From: Haplomitrium mnioides
Lineage: Eukaryota > Marchantiophyta > Haplomitriopsida > Calobryales
DNA: 26,700 nucleotides
Direction of reading: 5' to 3'
Assembly (NCBI GenBank): GCA_049999725.1
Contig: JBNGIS010032659.1
Span: 1 to 26,700, forward strand
In this document: piece after piece, positions 1 through 8,715 of the stretch
Position numbering within the stretch: position 1 is the first letter of the stretch
Layout of the letters: the number at the start of each line of letters is the position of its first letter
Notes under the pieces: model-generated
The model's database searches: none
What the model was told of the DNA's origin: nothing
Seen by the model: only the letters and a program-made list of their open reading frames with translations
Translations under genes and position numbers: made by a program

Positions 1-390
1 TTTAGGGGTGTTATTTTGTTCGGTTTTTCTCAAACAACATTGAATCTTTGAGAGTAATGATCAATTTGCTCAAGATTTTGAGCTGAAATTTTTCATGCAA
101 ATTTATCTTGCACCTTGGTTCTCAGCCTGAGAGTTTCAGACCTTAGCAACAAGCAACCCATGCATTCTCCTTGACAACACTTGAACAAAGAGTTGGAGAA
201 AACTATTTTTTTCTGGTTTGTGATCGAACATTTATTGAATCCAGGAAAGGCATGAGAACCTAAATCTCTGTCCAAGATATTCATTCCAAACCACTGAAAC
301 AACAGAGCTTCTGCCATTTGCATAACACTCTCTACAGCCATATACCCCGCGTATTCCCAGAACAAGAAAACTGCCACGCGACAACGTGCT
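1..390. other. Unassigned segment left of gypsy A
   Basis: This stretch has no counterpart in gypsy copy C. A and C align from about position 391, inside the integrase C-terminal region, and diverge to its left. A's integrase end, PPT and 3' LTR should lie here but do not, so A is truncated or interrupted. The sequence is AT-richer than A. One minus-strand frame (93-395, 100 codons) is open, with a hydrophobic start and several Cys in its second half. I recognise no domain. It could be host DNA, another transposon, or chance. Confidence 0.5.
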
Positions 391-395
391 GTCAT
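93..395 (-). other. Unrecognised 100-codon open frame, doubtful gene
   Basis: This minus-strand frame starts at an ATG at 393-395, exactly where homology to gypsy A begins, and ends at a stop at 93. It has an aromatic/hydrophobic stretch near the N-terminus (VAVFLFWEYAGYMAV) and a Cys cluster around residues 73-81. No family is recognisable. At 100 codons it could be chance or a captured exon fragment. Its start codon sits in the junction hairpin, which argues against a genuine N-terminus. Confidence 0.15.
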
Positions 396-1440
396 ATAGC
401 AGCACGAGGTTCCCCTCCCAAAAGTTGGCTGGTTTTAGGCCCTCATCGTGTTGTTGCTACCGCAACTGTTGTTGGTGCTCCAATCTTCTTTGGGCTTGCT
501 CTCTGGTTTCCTCCAAGCTCTCCAATTGATATAGTCTCTCTCTCCTGCTCTGATCCTCTACCATCCTCTCCTCCTCTAGCAATTGTCAGGTGGGCACTTC
601 ATACTCCACTAGCACCAGAGCGTGCTGTCCAAAAACCAAGAAGTAGGATAGTACCCAGTTGTGGTCTTGTAAGCCTGATTATAGGTATGGGTTGCGGTTA
701 ACAGTTTGAGATCCCAAATCCGCCTTGTTGGCTACCACCATCTTGTTGAGGATCTTATCCATGATCTCGTTTGCCCTTTCTGTAAGCCCATTACCCTTTG
801 AATGATAAGCTGTGGTGCAGCGGTACTTGACCAAGTATCTGGTAGTCAGGTCCCGGATTACCTAATTGATGAAATGGGTACCTTGATCACTCACTAGCTC
901 TAGTGGAGGCCCAAATCTGCAGAATATCTGTTCATACAGGAAGGCAGCCACTGTCTTGGCATCATCCTTCTGAGTGGCTCTGGCTTCCACCCACTTTGTT
1001 GCATAATCTGTAGCCAACAAGATGTATCTATTGCCCTTGCAAGTGGAAGGTGCAATTGGGCCAATGAAATCAATTTCGTACTTTTCAAAAGGTCCCAGGG
1101 GAACAATTGAGACTAAAGGATGATGCTGATTAGTTGTTGGCCTCCCCTTCCTCTAGCATGCATTGCACCTCTTCATCCAAAAGTGCACATCTTTGTGAAG
1201 AGTGGGCCACTTGTACCCTGCATCCAAAATCTTCCTGATGGTGGCGTCCGCTACAAAATGGCCCCCTACCTCCTCTTTATGCAAGGCCCTTATTACCACC
1301 GTAGATTGATCCCGCTCCAGGCACCGCGTGATCATCCCATCGTATCCTCTCTTGTGCAACACTCCTTTGATCTACATACATGGCTTCATCTTCCTGAGAA
1401 ACATGGCAACTTCCTCTCTACTGCTACCTTTCGGGAGTTG
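391..1440 (-). pseudogene. Gypsy A integrase (broken, C-terminus missing)
   Basis: The enzyme would join retroelement cDNA to host DNA in the nucleus. The N-terminal HHCC zinc finger is intact (1156-1281: two His spaced H-x6-H, then CNAC). The catalytic core follows: a gypsy-like PFEK.EIDFIGPI motif with the first Asp near 1075, the second Asp in VSDQGTHF (codon 886-888) and the Glu in ERAN (codon 778-780). The last two are separated by 35 residues, as expected for DD35E. An in-frame TAG at 862-864 cuts the core between them, and the same stop is in copy C. Frameshifts follow, and homology stops at 391 in the C-terminal domain. Confidence 0.87.
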
Positions 1441-2150
1441 AGCTTAATTGAGGAATTCTATTATTGCAACATAGTCTGTAGCCCTTCCAACTTTCACTTG
1501 AAATAGATTCTCATCCGGGAATGCATCGCTCACCTCCTTTTGATTGATTGGCCCAGCAATTCTAGAGAAGAAGTCGGCATTGCTATGCTTCCTCCCTAGT
1601 TTGATCCTCACTTCAAAGTTGAACTTCTGTAGGAGAAGCACCCACCTCACAATCCGACCGGTCACATCCGGTTTGTTCACTATGTACTGAGTGCATTGTG
1701 ATCGGTGTGGAAGATCACCTTGTAATGCAACAAGTAGTGCATGAATTTCTTCAAGGCATAAATAATTCCCAAGGCCTCCCCGTCTATAGGAGAGTAATTC
1801 TTTTCGACAAGAGCTAGTAGCCTCCTGGCGAAATAGATCGCATGGTCTTTGCCCCTCTCATCCATCTAGCTCACCACCACTCCGATGCAGAAACCGGGCA
1901 CATCAATCATCACGTGAAAATTTGTCCCCCAGCTAAGAGGCACTTGAACAAGGGCACTCGCTAATCGCCTCTTCAATTCCATGAAGCTCGCTAGCCTTTC
2001 GAGGGTGGCTTCAAAGGTGCTACTCCCTTTTGTCATCCAGGTGAGAGGTAGAGCCATTGAGGTGAATTGGTCGATAAACCTCTTATAGTATCCCACGCAC
2101 TCCAAGAAGCCTTGTACCTCCTTCAAGTTGGTGGGGAATGAGACCTTCAT
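1441..2150 (-). pseudogene. Gypsy A RNase H and connection region (broken)
   Basis: This segment degrades the RNA strand of the cDNA hybrid. Visible pieces, in order, are the RT C-terminal connection with GYYKRFIDQF (near 2090), the first RNase H acidic motif VMIDVPGFCIG (near 1890), EALGIIYALKKF (near 1770) and FHTDHNAL (near 1690). After that comes the tail with RWVLLLQKFNF and a HSNADFFSRIAG motif (1444-1680). The acidic residues Asp, Glu and Asp of the family are all present. The frame is interrupted by stops near 1680 and 1866 and by TAG at 2151-2153, where copy C encodes Trp. Confidence 0.86.
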
Positions 2151-2870
2151 CTAAATGGCGATCTTCTTCTTATCCACTTCGATGCCCTGAATGGAAATCC
2201 GGTGTCCAAAGAGTATTCCCTCCTTCACCTCAAAGAAACATTTTCTCGGGTGCACTCTCAGCCCCGTCTCCCTGCAGCGCTGAAAGATGAGCCTCACATC
2301 CCACTCATGATCATACAGCTTACCATACACCACGAAATTGTCGATGAAGATCTCCAAGAATTTCCTCAGATAATCATGGAATATGTTCATCATCATCATG
2401 GCATTCTTCGGAAGGCAAACACCTCCCATTCTATGGTGAATGCCGTTTTGAGCTGATCCTTCTCTTTGATCCAAATCTGACTATACCCAGAGTACCCGTC
2501 CAGGAAGCTATACACCTCTTGTCCTGCCACCAAATTCAGCACCCCATCCGTGAAAGGTAACAGATAGTGGTCCTTCTTCGTGGCCTCATTAAGCTTCCAA
2601 CAATCCTAGCACACTAGGATTTTTCTTTCACCGTCTTGCCCCACTTTCTTAGGCACCACCACCAGCGGGAGACCCACTCACTGTTGAAGACCAGGTAGAT
2701 GAAGTCTGCCTCCAATATCTTGTTAATTTTTTCTTTCACCAATTGGGAGAAACGGGGGTTCATCCTTTATTGTCATTGTCTTATCGAGATTGTTGTTGGC
2801 TCTAAGTCAATCCGATGTTCCCCCAATTCCCTCAAGACTCCCTTCAAATCTACGTGACTCCAAGCAAAGG
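2151..2870 (-). pseudogene. Gypsy A reverse transcriptase (broken, internal deletion)
   Basis: The segment begins with FAWSHVDLKGV and EHRIDLEP, the usual lead-in to gypsy RT. The first catalytic Asp motif survives as FLDGYSGY (near 2500). Relative to copy C about 40 bases are missing near 2400, removing the PFGLCNA motif and shifting frame. The active-site box reads FIDN (Asp codon 2340-2342, Asn codon 2337-2339) where the family has FIDD or YVDD, and copy C carries the same Asn. The region downstream (RVHPRKCFF, LFGHRIS) is typical of gypsy RT. It is non-functional. Confidence 0.88.
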
Positions 2871-3566
2871 CATGAGTGAAGTTGCCTAGAGAGCTGGGTG
2901 ATGGCTTGCTCCGATTCTCTAAGCAATTCAGATCTGATATGGATGCTCGTCCCTCTTGGACCACCACTTGCTTGTGTTTGGCTTCTCTTACCGTCCCCAT
3001 CTCATTTCTCCATTGCGCCCCTTGCTCTTGCATCAAGGTCGCCAACCACAACCCCCCTTCCACCTCAGGAGATTCTTCGGACTTCTCTATGTCCACCCTT
3101 TGCATCTGATGAGACACTTTGGACCCCTCTTGTCTTCTGGCCTTAGTGTCCTCATCCCTGTCTAATCTTCCGTGGATTCCTTCAGTTGGTGCTCTATTTT
3201 GGTGTATTCTTCATCTCAATTTGGTTCACAAGACACCACACCTTCTTCCACCAGATCCTCCTTTGTTGCCTCGCTCACCATCTGAACCCAATTGTGGTAT
3301 TTCGACTCTTCCTCCTCCTCAGACCACTCACTGTCATATTCTTCTTCTGCTTGGGTCTATCCCAGATGAGGAACAGGTCCGCAGAATACCACTGTCTTCT
3401 CGGGGCCAAACACCAATGTGGGATTCCCCCATTTATGTAGGACTTAGGTCCCATACGGCCAAGGTCTCCCAATTAGCACAGGATATAGAGACGCTCTGGT
3501 TGGTCGCATGACTAGGTAATTCAACTTAAACTCCTTTCCTCCGATGAAGTTGGGTTCTTGGGGGAG
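2871..3566 (-). pseudogene. Gypsy A spacer between protease and RT (broken)
   Basis: On the minus strand this continues from the protease with FKLNYLVMRP and LIGRPW (near 3470-3540), the motif that closes the protease domain in plant gypsy polyproteins. A strongly acidic Glu-rich stretch follows near 3310, then low-similarity spacer leading into RT. Frameshifts separate the pieces. Copy C shows the same order at about 20750-21474. No catalytic role is assigned. Confidence 0.7.
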
Positions 3567-3990
3567 TCAGTCCAATGGTTTCACTTGGGATCCATCCGCC
3601 AACCTCATGATTCTGGTTGTGGGTTGGAATTTCGTGAATCCCAGCTTATGGGCGGTCTCCTCCACCATTATATTTACTCCTACCCCTCCGTCTACGGGCA
3701 CCAATGACAAGGTGCACCTTGCAATCTGAAAACCGATCTTAAGGGCCCCCTTGTGCTCACACACTAGTTGTAGATTTGCGGGGGCTCCCACTTGGGGTAG
3801 CCTTCTCCTCCTCTTGGCTCCCATCAACAATTCGTGGAGCTGCCCTCTTTACAGTGGGTTGTCCTTAATCAATTGGCCCGCTGGGGCCGTAACAGGGAAG
3901 TCCCTCACATCAGCTTGGATGTTGTATGGGACGAGTTTCGCTCCATCTTCTAGGCCTGTGATCTTTGTCCCCACCTGCTTGATCCCTCCC
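3567..3990 (-). pseudogene. Gypsy A aspartic protease domain (broken)
   Basis: The retropepsin-type protease cleaves the Gag-Pol polyprotein. The open piece 3567-3830 starts at a basic cluster (GAKRRRR), probably downstream of the real domain start. Residues 47-49 give the active-site motif DGG (Asp codon 3690-3692) followed by VNIMVEETAHKLGF. DGG in place of D-S/T-G occurs in some plant gypsy lineages, and the following hydrophobic strand and LADGS flap region fit. A stop ends the frame at 3567. In copy C the same Asp has become Glu. Confidence 0.78.
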
Positions 3991-4250
3991 TGCTACTTGC
4001 AAACCTCCTTCAAGGTCTACACCGCTACTTGTTCCTCCTCCAGAGCTTGAAGATCCTCCAATAGCTTCCTCACGTGGTCCTGTTGCTTACGATAGAACCA
4101 CTTCGAATTATCCTTATGATAATCTGAATCACTCCATGACGAGGTTGCTTGGGCTGCACCCTTCTTGGCCTTCCGCTCACTTTTCCTCTGACTCTTCTTC
4201 TTGGCCTTCGCCTTGGCCCAGGTCACCACTTGAAAGCAATCTTCAGAGGC
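3991..4250 (-). pseudogene. Gypsy A gag-protease linker, basic and coiled-coil-like
   Basis: The open piece 4017-4229 starts with a Lys/Arg-rich tract (about residues 5-25), then a Ser/Gln linker and a charged heptad-like segment (HVRKLLEDLQALEEEQ) likely to form a short coiled coil. The same arrangement is found in B (13861-14103) and C (within 21475-22278). The basic tract may bind RNA or act as a nuclear-localisation signal, which is inference. The upstream part of the same frame lies beyond the copia insertion, at 9101 and above. Confidence 0.65.
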
Positions 4251-4255
4251 GGGTG
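4251..4255. repeat. Copia target-site duplication, left copy (GGGTG)
   Basis: GGGTG directly precedes the copia LTR and is repeated directly after the other LTR at 9096-9100. The unoccupied site in fragment B carries one GGGTG at 14197-14201 in the same context, which confirms a 5-bp duplication. Confidence 0.95.
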
Positions 4256-4636
4256 TGTTAGAATTTGATCTTTCAGCATATTAGAAATGAACTGATGTTA
4301 GGATCTCTCTCTCTCTCTGATGACAAATCCTTATACAAACATCAAGACTAAATGCTCATAGATACATGCAATCAATTGATACAACTTTAGGAGATGATTC
4401 TAAGTATATTCACTGTAGGAGGAAAAACTGGTCGAGTTACACCCAGGATTGCAGCCAGCATTTATATGGAAGGAAATGTCCTTTCCCATGCAAGGGCTGC
4501 AACCTTTGGGAACTAGTGCAACTCTTTAAATGCTCCAAATATCCAGTTGCACTCAAGTCATATCCTAACTGGATATATCTTGACCAGGAAAGATTGGACA
4601 CTATAACAGCAAGTGTGAACATAGCTATTTCCAATA
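4256..4636 (-). repeat. Copia 3' LTR
   Basis: This is the 381-bp direct repeat of 8716-9095. In minus-strand reading it starts TATTGGAAAT and ends TTCTAACA, so the outer dinucleotides are TA and CA and not TG and CA. It contains a (TC)n run at 4303-4318 that is conserved in the partner. On the internal side it abuts the polypurine tract. Confidence 0.95.
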
Positions 4637-4648
4637 CTCCCACTTAGG
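4637..4648 (-). other. Copia polypurine tract
   Basis: Minus-strand purine run AAGTGGGAG lies immediately upstream of the 3' LTR (plus-strand CTCCCACTT). This is the expected priming site for plus-strand cDNA synthesis. Confidence 0.8.
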
Positions 4649-4739
4649 GTCTAATCTTTCAATCCTTCAACACTTATCAACCCCATCTTAGAACTGAGGT
4701 AGAAATGTTTGTATCCAGAGAATCCCTCTGTAACCTGTA

Positions 4740-5730
4740 ATTATATCTGCAGCCATTTCACTTGTGCTGCACTAGACAACTTCGGTGTTGCCATCTTTGA
4801 CCAAACCTACCTTGCACATGGTGATACTGAACATCAACATGCTTTGTTCTTTCATGTAACCTTGGATTGAGAACTAGTGCAGTAGCACTCTGGGTGTCAT
4901 AATGTATGCATGTAGCAGCCTACACAAAACCCAATGGTTAGATAATAAATGTCTCAGCCAAACAACATCTACAAATGTCCACGATGTGGCTGCTTTAGAC
5001 ATAACAAAGTAATATCAAGTTGTGGATCTCCTTGTGTTCAGATCTCCTACAAAGTTATAATCAGAATATCCACACATAGACATAGGAGTGTTTGTGCAGT
5101 GATAACATAAACCAATGTTATGTGCCTCCTTCAAATACCTCATTATCCTCTTAACTGCAGTCAAACGATTTTGGACTTGGATTGTCCATATATTGTGCAA
5201 CTGTGTTGACTGCATAAGATAGTTAGGACCTATTCAGATCATGGCTCACATAACACTCTCAACAACACTAGAGTAAGGTACATACTTCGTCATGTACACC
5301 TCACTGTCACTTACAAGACAGTTATCCTTACTCAGACGTGTTCTTGGACCAACTGGGCTGCCTATAGATTGCAATCGATCATGTTGAATCTATCCAGGAC
5401 TTCAAGATTATATTTTTGCTGTGAGAGATGATCCACCCTTCTATTCTGCTTATGGTAATCTCCATCCCAAGGCAATAGTGGATTTCACCCATGTCTGTCA
5501 TCTCAGAAAACCCTGATCAATGAGCTCTTAATCTGTGTCAGCAACATCATATCTTTGTTGTCAAGAACAATATCATTAACTTATAAGGCAAGTTTCACTA
5601 GACTTGACTCTCTTTGGTATCTGCTCATGACTTACAAAAAGAAAATTTCTATCAGGAATGAGTCTATCTTATGGTACCATAAAGTACCTTATTCAACTTA
5701 TAAGTCATATCCCTAGATCCATGACTTATA
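4740..5730 (-). pseudogene. Copia RT C-terminal part and RNase H (broken)
   Basis: On the minus strand the pieces are KLNKVLYG (near 5690), where the family has a KLxKALYG motif; a region matching the YVDD box at 5571-5584; DMGEIHYCLGMEI (near 5475); the RNase H piece RIMRYLKEAHNIGL and MCGYSDYNFVGDLNTRRSTT (5015-5215); and TKHVDVQYHHV (near 4830). The YVDD box is ruined twice: the Tyr codon is TAA and the first Asp is Asn. The N-terminal two thirds of RT are missing. Several frameshifts and stops follow, so no active enzyme can be made. Confidence 0.85.
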
Positions 5731-5759
5731 TTGATGTCACTAATAGCTCCCACTGAAAA

Positions 5760-6244
5760 TGAAGGTGGTTCTGTAGGTACAGATGTTCTTACTTGAACTA
5801 TGTACTATCTTTAATGCGCCATTAACTTGGCAATAACTGTCAAACTCATGTAATCGATATTCATCACTACTCTCAGACCTTAATGCCTTTAGTTAATTAT
5901 ATGTTTGTTTTTCAACAAACGTTTTATAGGTTCTGAACTGCTGAAAGGCATGAGACTTCTGTCATAACAAGAAGACAAACGTGTATACTCATCAATGATG
6001 AAATATCTACACCCAGAATGAGTTGGAGAAGACATTGGACCACAAAGACCATAGTGTACCAGAGCAAGTGTTTCCATAGTTCAGTCCTTGAACTCTGTCT
6101 TGGAAAGACATCTATGATCTTCTTGGCTTTGACATAGTCTGCCAGACTTCTCATGTCTGTCAGGTCTAAGCCTGTAACCACTTTCTCTTCCAGCAAATGT
6201 TTAAACCTTAATAGGCTGATGTGGTCAAGACACTGCTGCCACAA
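5760..6244 (-). pseudogene. Copia pre-integrase zinc finger and partial integrase
   Basis: The gag-pre-integrase motif appears as WQQCLDHISLLRFKHLL, where the expected Gly of LGH is now Asp. It is followed by integrase core sequence in another frame (LVHYGLCGPM, then HSGCRYFIIDEYTRLS) and by LKALRSESSDEYRLHEF near 5850. The rest of the core and all C-terminal integrase sequence are absent, because the sequence jumps to RT C-terminal motifs within about 70 bases. Frameshifts occur near 6080 and 5900. The deletion implies loss of roughly 1-1.5 kb relative to a full copia pol. Confidence 0.85.
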
Positions 6245-6392
6245 CTTCTACGGTTGATGAAGAGGTTGATGCTCCACTCACTATTTCCTCTGTATGACTG
6301 GACCTGCCAATCTAATACAACTAGTTATGTAATAAGCAGGTTTCCAGATGCTATCCCTTAGCATCTCTTTGAACACAACTCTCATTTCGTTT
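6245..6392 (-). pseudogene. Copia spacer between protease remnant and pre-integrase
   Basis: This short stretch continues the polyprotein reading on the minus strand but holds no clear motif. It carries stops in the frame of both neighbours. By position it is the protease-to-integrase linker. Confidence 0.4.
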
Positions 6393-6527
6393 GACCATGA
6401 GCCTTATCAAGCTGACTTATAGAAAACAAATTCTTGGCAATACCAGGCACATACAGCACTTCCATTATTTATCTTATCTGACCATTATTACCCTGACAGG
6501 TATTGTCACTAAGATACACAAACTATT
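6393..6527 (-). pseudogene. Copia protease remnant
   Basis: Minus-strand reading gives MEVLYVPGIAKNLFSISQL, which matches the conserved end of copia protease (VLYVP...NLLSVSQL). The preceding sequence resembles GDNT...G.... The catalytic D-S/T-G motif that should lie between the gag end and this point is not present: gag stops at 6534 and the frame resumes beyond it. One in-frame TAA precedes MEVLYVP. The protease is therefore dead by deletion. Confidence 0.78.
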
Positions 6528-6533
6528 GATATC

Positions 6534-7463
6534 TTAATTTTCTTGTGACAATTCTACAGTGTTAGAGTGACTAGTAAGATAGAGTCTGTGTACTGGCTCA
6601 TCTTGTCTTTTCTTGTCATCTCTAGGTCTTACTGTTGTATTAATTTGAATTTTAGTTTTTTGTTTTCTTTGTGTTCTTTTGCTTGGACAATTTCTTACTA
6701 TGTGGCCATAGCCACTGCAATTGAAGCATATGACTTCTCTTCTGGTGTCATCACTGCGTGATGCTTCAGATTTGACAAACTGGTTTCTAGTGTCATTGTA
6801 CTTAGGCTTCCTTTTATTCACATACAGGGCTGATATTGAATTAGATAGACCTTCTGTTTTAAACATAGTTTCTTCTTGAAGAACATAGGTAATCAGCCTT
6901 TGTAATGTGAGATTGGGAGTTCCTCTCAAGGAATTCATTAATGGCCTATAGGATGCAAGAAGACTTCTCATGAGTGACAAGACTGCATCTTCATCCTGGA
7001 CTAGAGCACCTGCTGCTGACAACTGCTCCATGACAAACCTTAGCTCATGAATATGTCTTATTAGATTGTCTCCTTCTATCATCCTTAATGTGGCCAGTTT
7101 GTCTCTCAGATACATCCTAGTCACAGCATCTTGGGACTCATACAGCAAGGTAAGTGCTTCCCATGCTTGAGATGCATGACCATATGATGATACATGTGCC
7201 ACTTGATTATTGTCCAAGCAATTTGTGATTATAGCCATACCAACAGAATCCTTATGATCCCATTCAGTCTTGCTCCCTGGACCAGTTAAGGGAGTATGAA
7301 GCGTTGGTATTCCCAGAACGGCAAGAGGGGTAGAAGGTCTTTGCACTGACCCATCAACAATGTCAAGCAAACCTTCTGCCTTCAATAGTAGTTTGACTCG
7401 ATGCTTCCACACATGGAAGTAATTCCCATCAAACTTGGGAATATCACTGGCTTTCAACGACAT
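6534..7463 (-). CDS. gag: Copia Gag (capsid-nucleocapsid), intact 309-codon frame
   Basis: Gag assembles the virus-like particle and packages element RNA in the cytoplasm. Residues 1-40 show the copia start signature (IPKFDGNYFHVWK). Residues about 65-190 form the UBN2/retrotran_gag region, with AWEALTLLYES, LRFVMEQL and LITYVLQEE. A CCHC zinc knuckle CFNCSGYGHIVRNC sits at residues 246-259 with all four ligands, followed by a Lys/Arg-rich tail. The ATG at 7463 is the natural start because the signature begins nine residues later. The frame is uninterrupted, unlike the dead pol downstream. It ends at 6534, before any protease motif, so it would be expressed alone. Confidence 0.92.
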   Translation of the reverse strand: MSLKASDIPKFDGNYFHVWKHRVKLLLKAEGLLDIVDGSVQRPSTPLAVLGIPTLHTPLTGPGSKTEWDHKDSVGMAIITNCLDNNQVAHVSSYGHASQAWEALTLLYESQDAVTRMYLRDKLATLRMIEGDNLIRHIHELRFVMEQLSAAGALVQDEDAVLSLMRSLLASYRPLMNSLRGTPNLTLQRLITYVLQEETMFKTEGLSNSISALYVNKRKPKYNDTRNQFVKSEASRSDDTRREVICFNCSGYGHIVRNCPSKRTQRKQKTKIQINTTVRPRDDKKRQDEPVHRLYLTSHSNTVELSQEN

Positions 7464-8133
7464 ATCTCAGATTCAAGGAAAGAATTCACAGGAAAACACA
7501 AGGTGAGTTTCTTCTTTCTTAACTCTTTCTTGCTTTAGATTCTTTCTCTAATCTTACATTCGGTTCTTTCGAACTTCGAAGTCGCGCCACGAGTCAATCC
7601 CTGCATGTAGCAGGCTCTGCGATATCAAATCGCCATTGCGAGTCAGTACGTCAACTCTCTGCTGCATAACACAATCGGGTTAGCAGCACCTCGAGCCTGT
7701 GCGAACAGCTTCAGCGCGTCCGCAAGCTTTCAGCGGGCTCCCTCTGACTGAGAGTAGCGATCTCCTGGTCACCACCATCGTGACTCTTTCATGAGGTCTA
7801 TAATCGCCTCCATTTCTTGTTCAGGTCGACTATCTTCCGCGAACAAATCTGCGGGACCAATTTCATTATCTAGAAATTCTGCTTGGATAAGAAATCTTCA
7901 GCAAACAAGCATGCTGGTACGTGACCTCCTGCAGTGACGTTAGTCACTTGCCAGGCGCATGTGTAAAAAAAATTCACACGCTGGATTTCCACCTTTCTTT
8001 GCAATTTCATTTGATGTCTTGATCATGGACAAAAAAACGTGACTGTAGAACGTTAACAACCTCACTTAAAAAATAATCAAAAGGATTTAGTTCAGATTTC
8101 GTAAAACTTCAAAGGGATCGTCCACAGCAAAGA

Positions 8134-8152
8134 AAATGCTTCGCAAGCATTT
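8134..8152. other. Hairpin in copia leader
   Basis: AAATGCTT, loop CGC, AAGCATTT: a perfect 8-bp stem. It is a candidate RNA structure in the packaged transcript. Confidence 0.5.
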
Positions 8153-8296
8153 CTTAACACGTAGAAATTTTAGTTCAGATTTTATGGCTTCGATGGAGAA
8201 AGAATTCAGTCGCTGCACGTGCAAGACTCGGCCGCGAGACTGACTTAGGCAAGGTCTTAATCATTTAACGCAGAATGTTCGTTTTTCAGGCTTATA

Positions 8297-8456
8297 CGAT
8301 TTTTCTTCTTTCGAGTGCTCCTTCATGATGCTGCTACGACATTGCGATGCTGCTGCGACGCTGCTGCAACTCTCCGACTCTGCTTCGAAGCTACTCTAAA
8401 CTCGATTTTCCTTCTTCAAGTGCTCAACGCGATTTTGCTTCTAGAATCAAGTGCTC
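8297..8456 (-). repeat. Three copies of a ~24-base motif in copia leader
   Basis: Plus-strand copies at 8297-8320, 8403-8425 and 8430-8456 all begin CGATTTT, continue with a CTTCT core, and end AAGTGCTC or GAGTGCTC. The second and third are nearly adjacent; the first is about 80 bases away, with a GCTGC-rich segment between. They are short and diverged, and their function is unknown. Confidence 0.6.
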
Positions 8457-8701
8457 AATTGCGATGCAGTCGTTTACGCGAGCATCCCAGATTTCAAGAA
8501 CGGCGACTCGTTAGAGATCGCTGTAACTCGAAGGTAGGTTCACTTAGCGGATGGACCTGCGATGTTAGCACAATATAAGGTAATCGAGTGAAATTTTTGA
8601 AAATTTTTCAAACTTTCTGAAATGCCCTTGCCTCACAATACTTCACATGAAATTTCAAATCTGAATCCTGATACTTCAGCAACTGCATGTAAGTATGCGT
8701 T

Positions 8702-8715
8702 AAGCTCTGATACCA
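8702..8715 (-). other. Copia primer-binding site (initiator Met tRNA)
   Basis: Minus-strand TGGTATCAGAGCTT abuts the 5' LTR end with no gap. It is the classical plant copia sequence complementary to the 3' end of initiator Met tRNA and fixes the element's orientation. Confidence 0.93.

Larger units (their letters stand above)
7464..8701 (-). other. Copia 5' leader, 1.24 kb, non-coding
   Basis: This lies between the primer site and the gag start and has no long frame on the element strand. It is unusually long for a small copia element. It holds a three-copy motif (8297-8320, 8403-8425, 8430-8456), a GCTGC-rich stretch at 8327-8375 and two perfect hairpins (7933-7948 and 8134-8152). Such leaders carry packaging and dimerisation signals in other retroelements; that role here is inferred. 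A small plus-strand frame at 8315-8578 is judged spurious. Confidence 0.7.

Noticed and set aside
8315-8578. 87-codon plus-strand frame in the copia leader
   Set aside because: It is antisense to the element, built on GCTGC-rich repeats, and has no domain.
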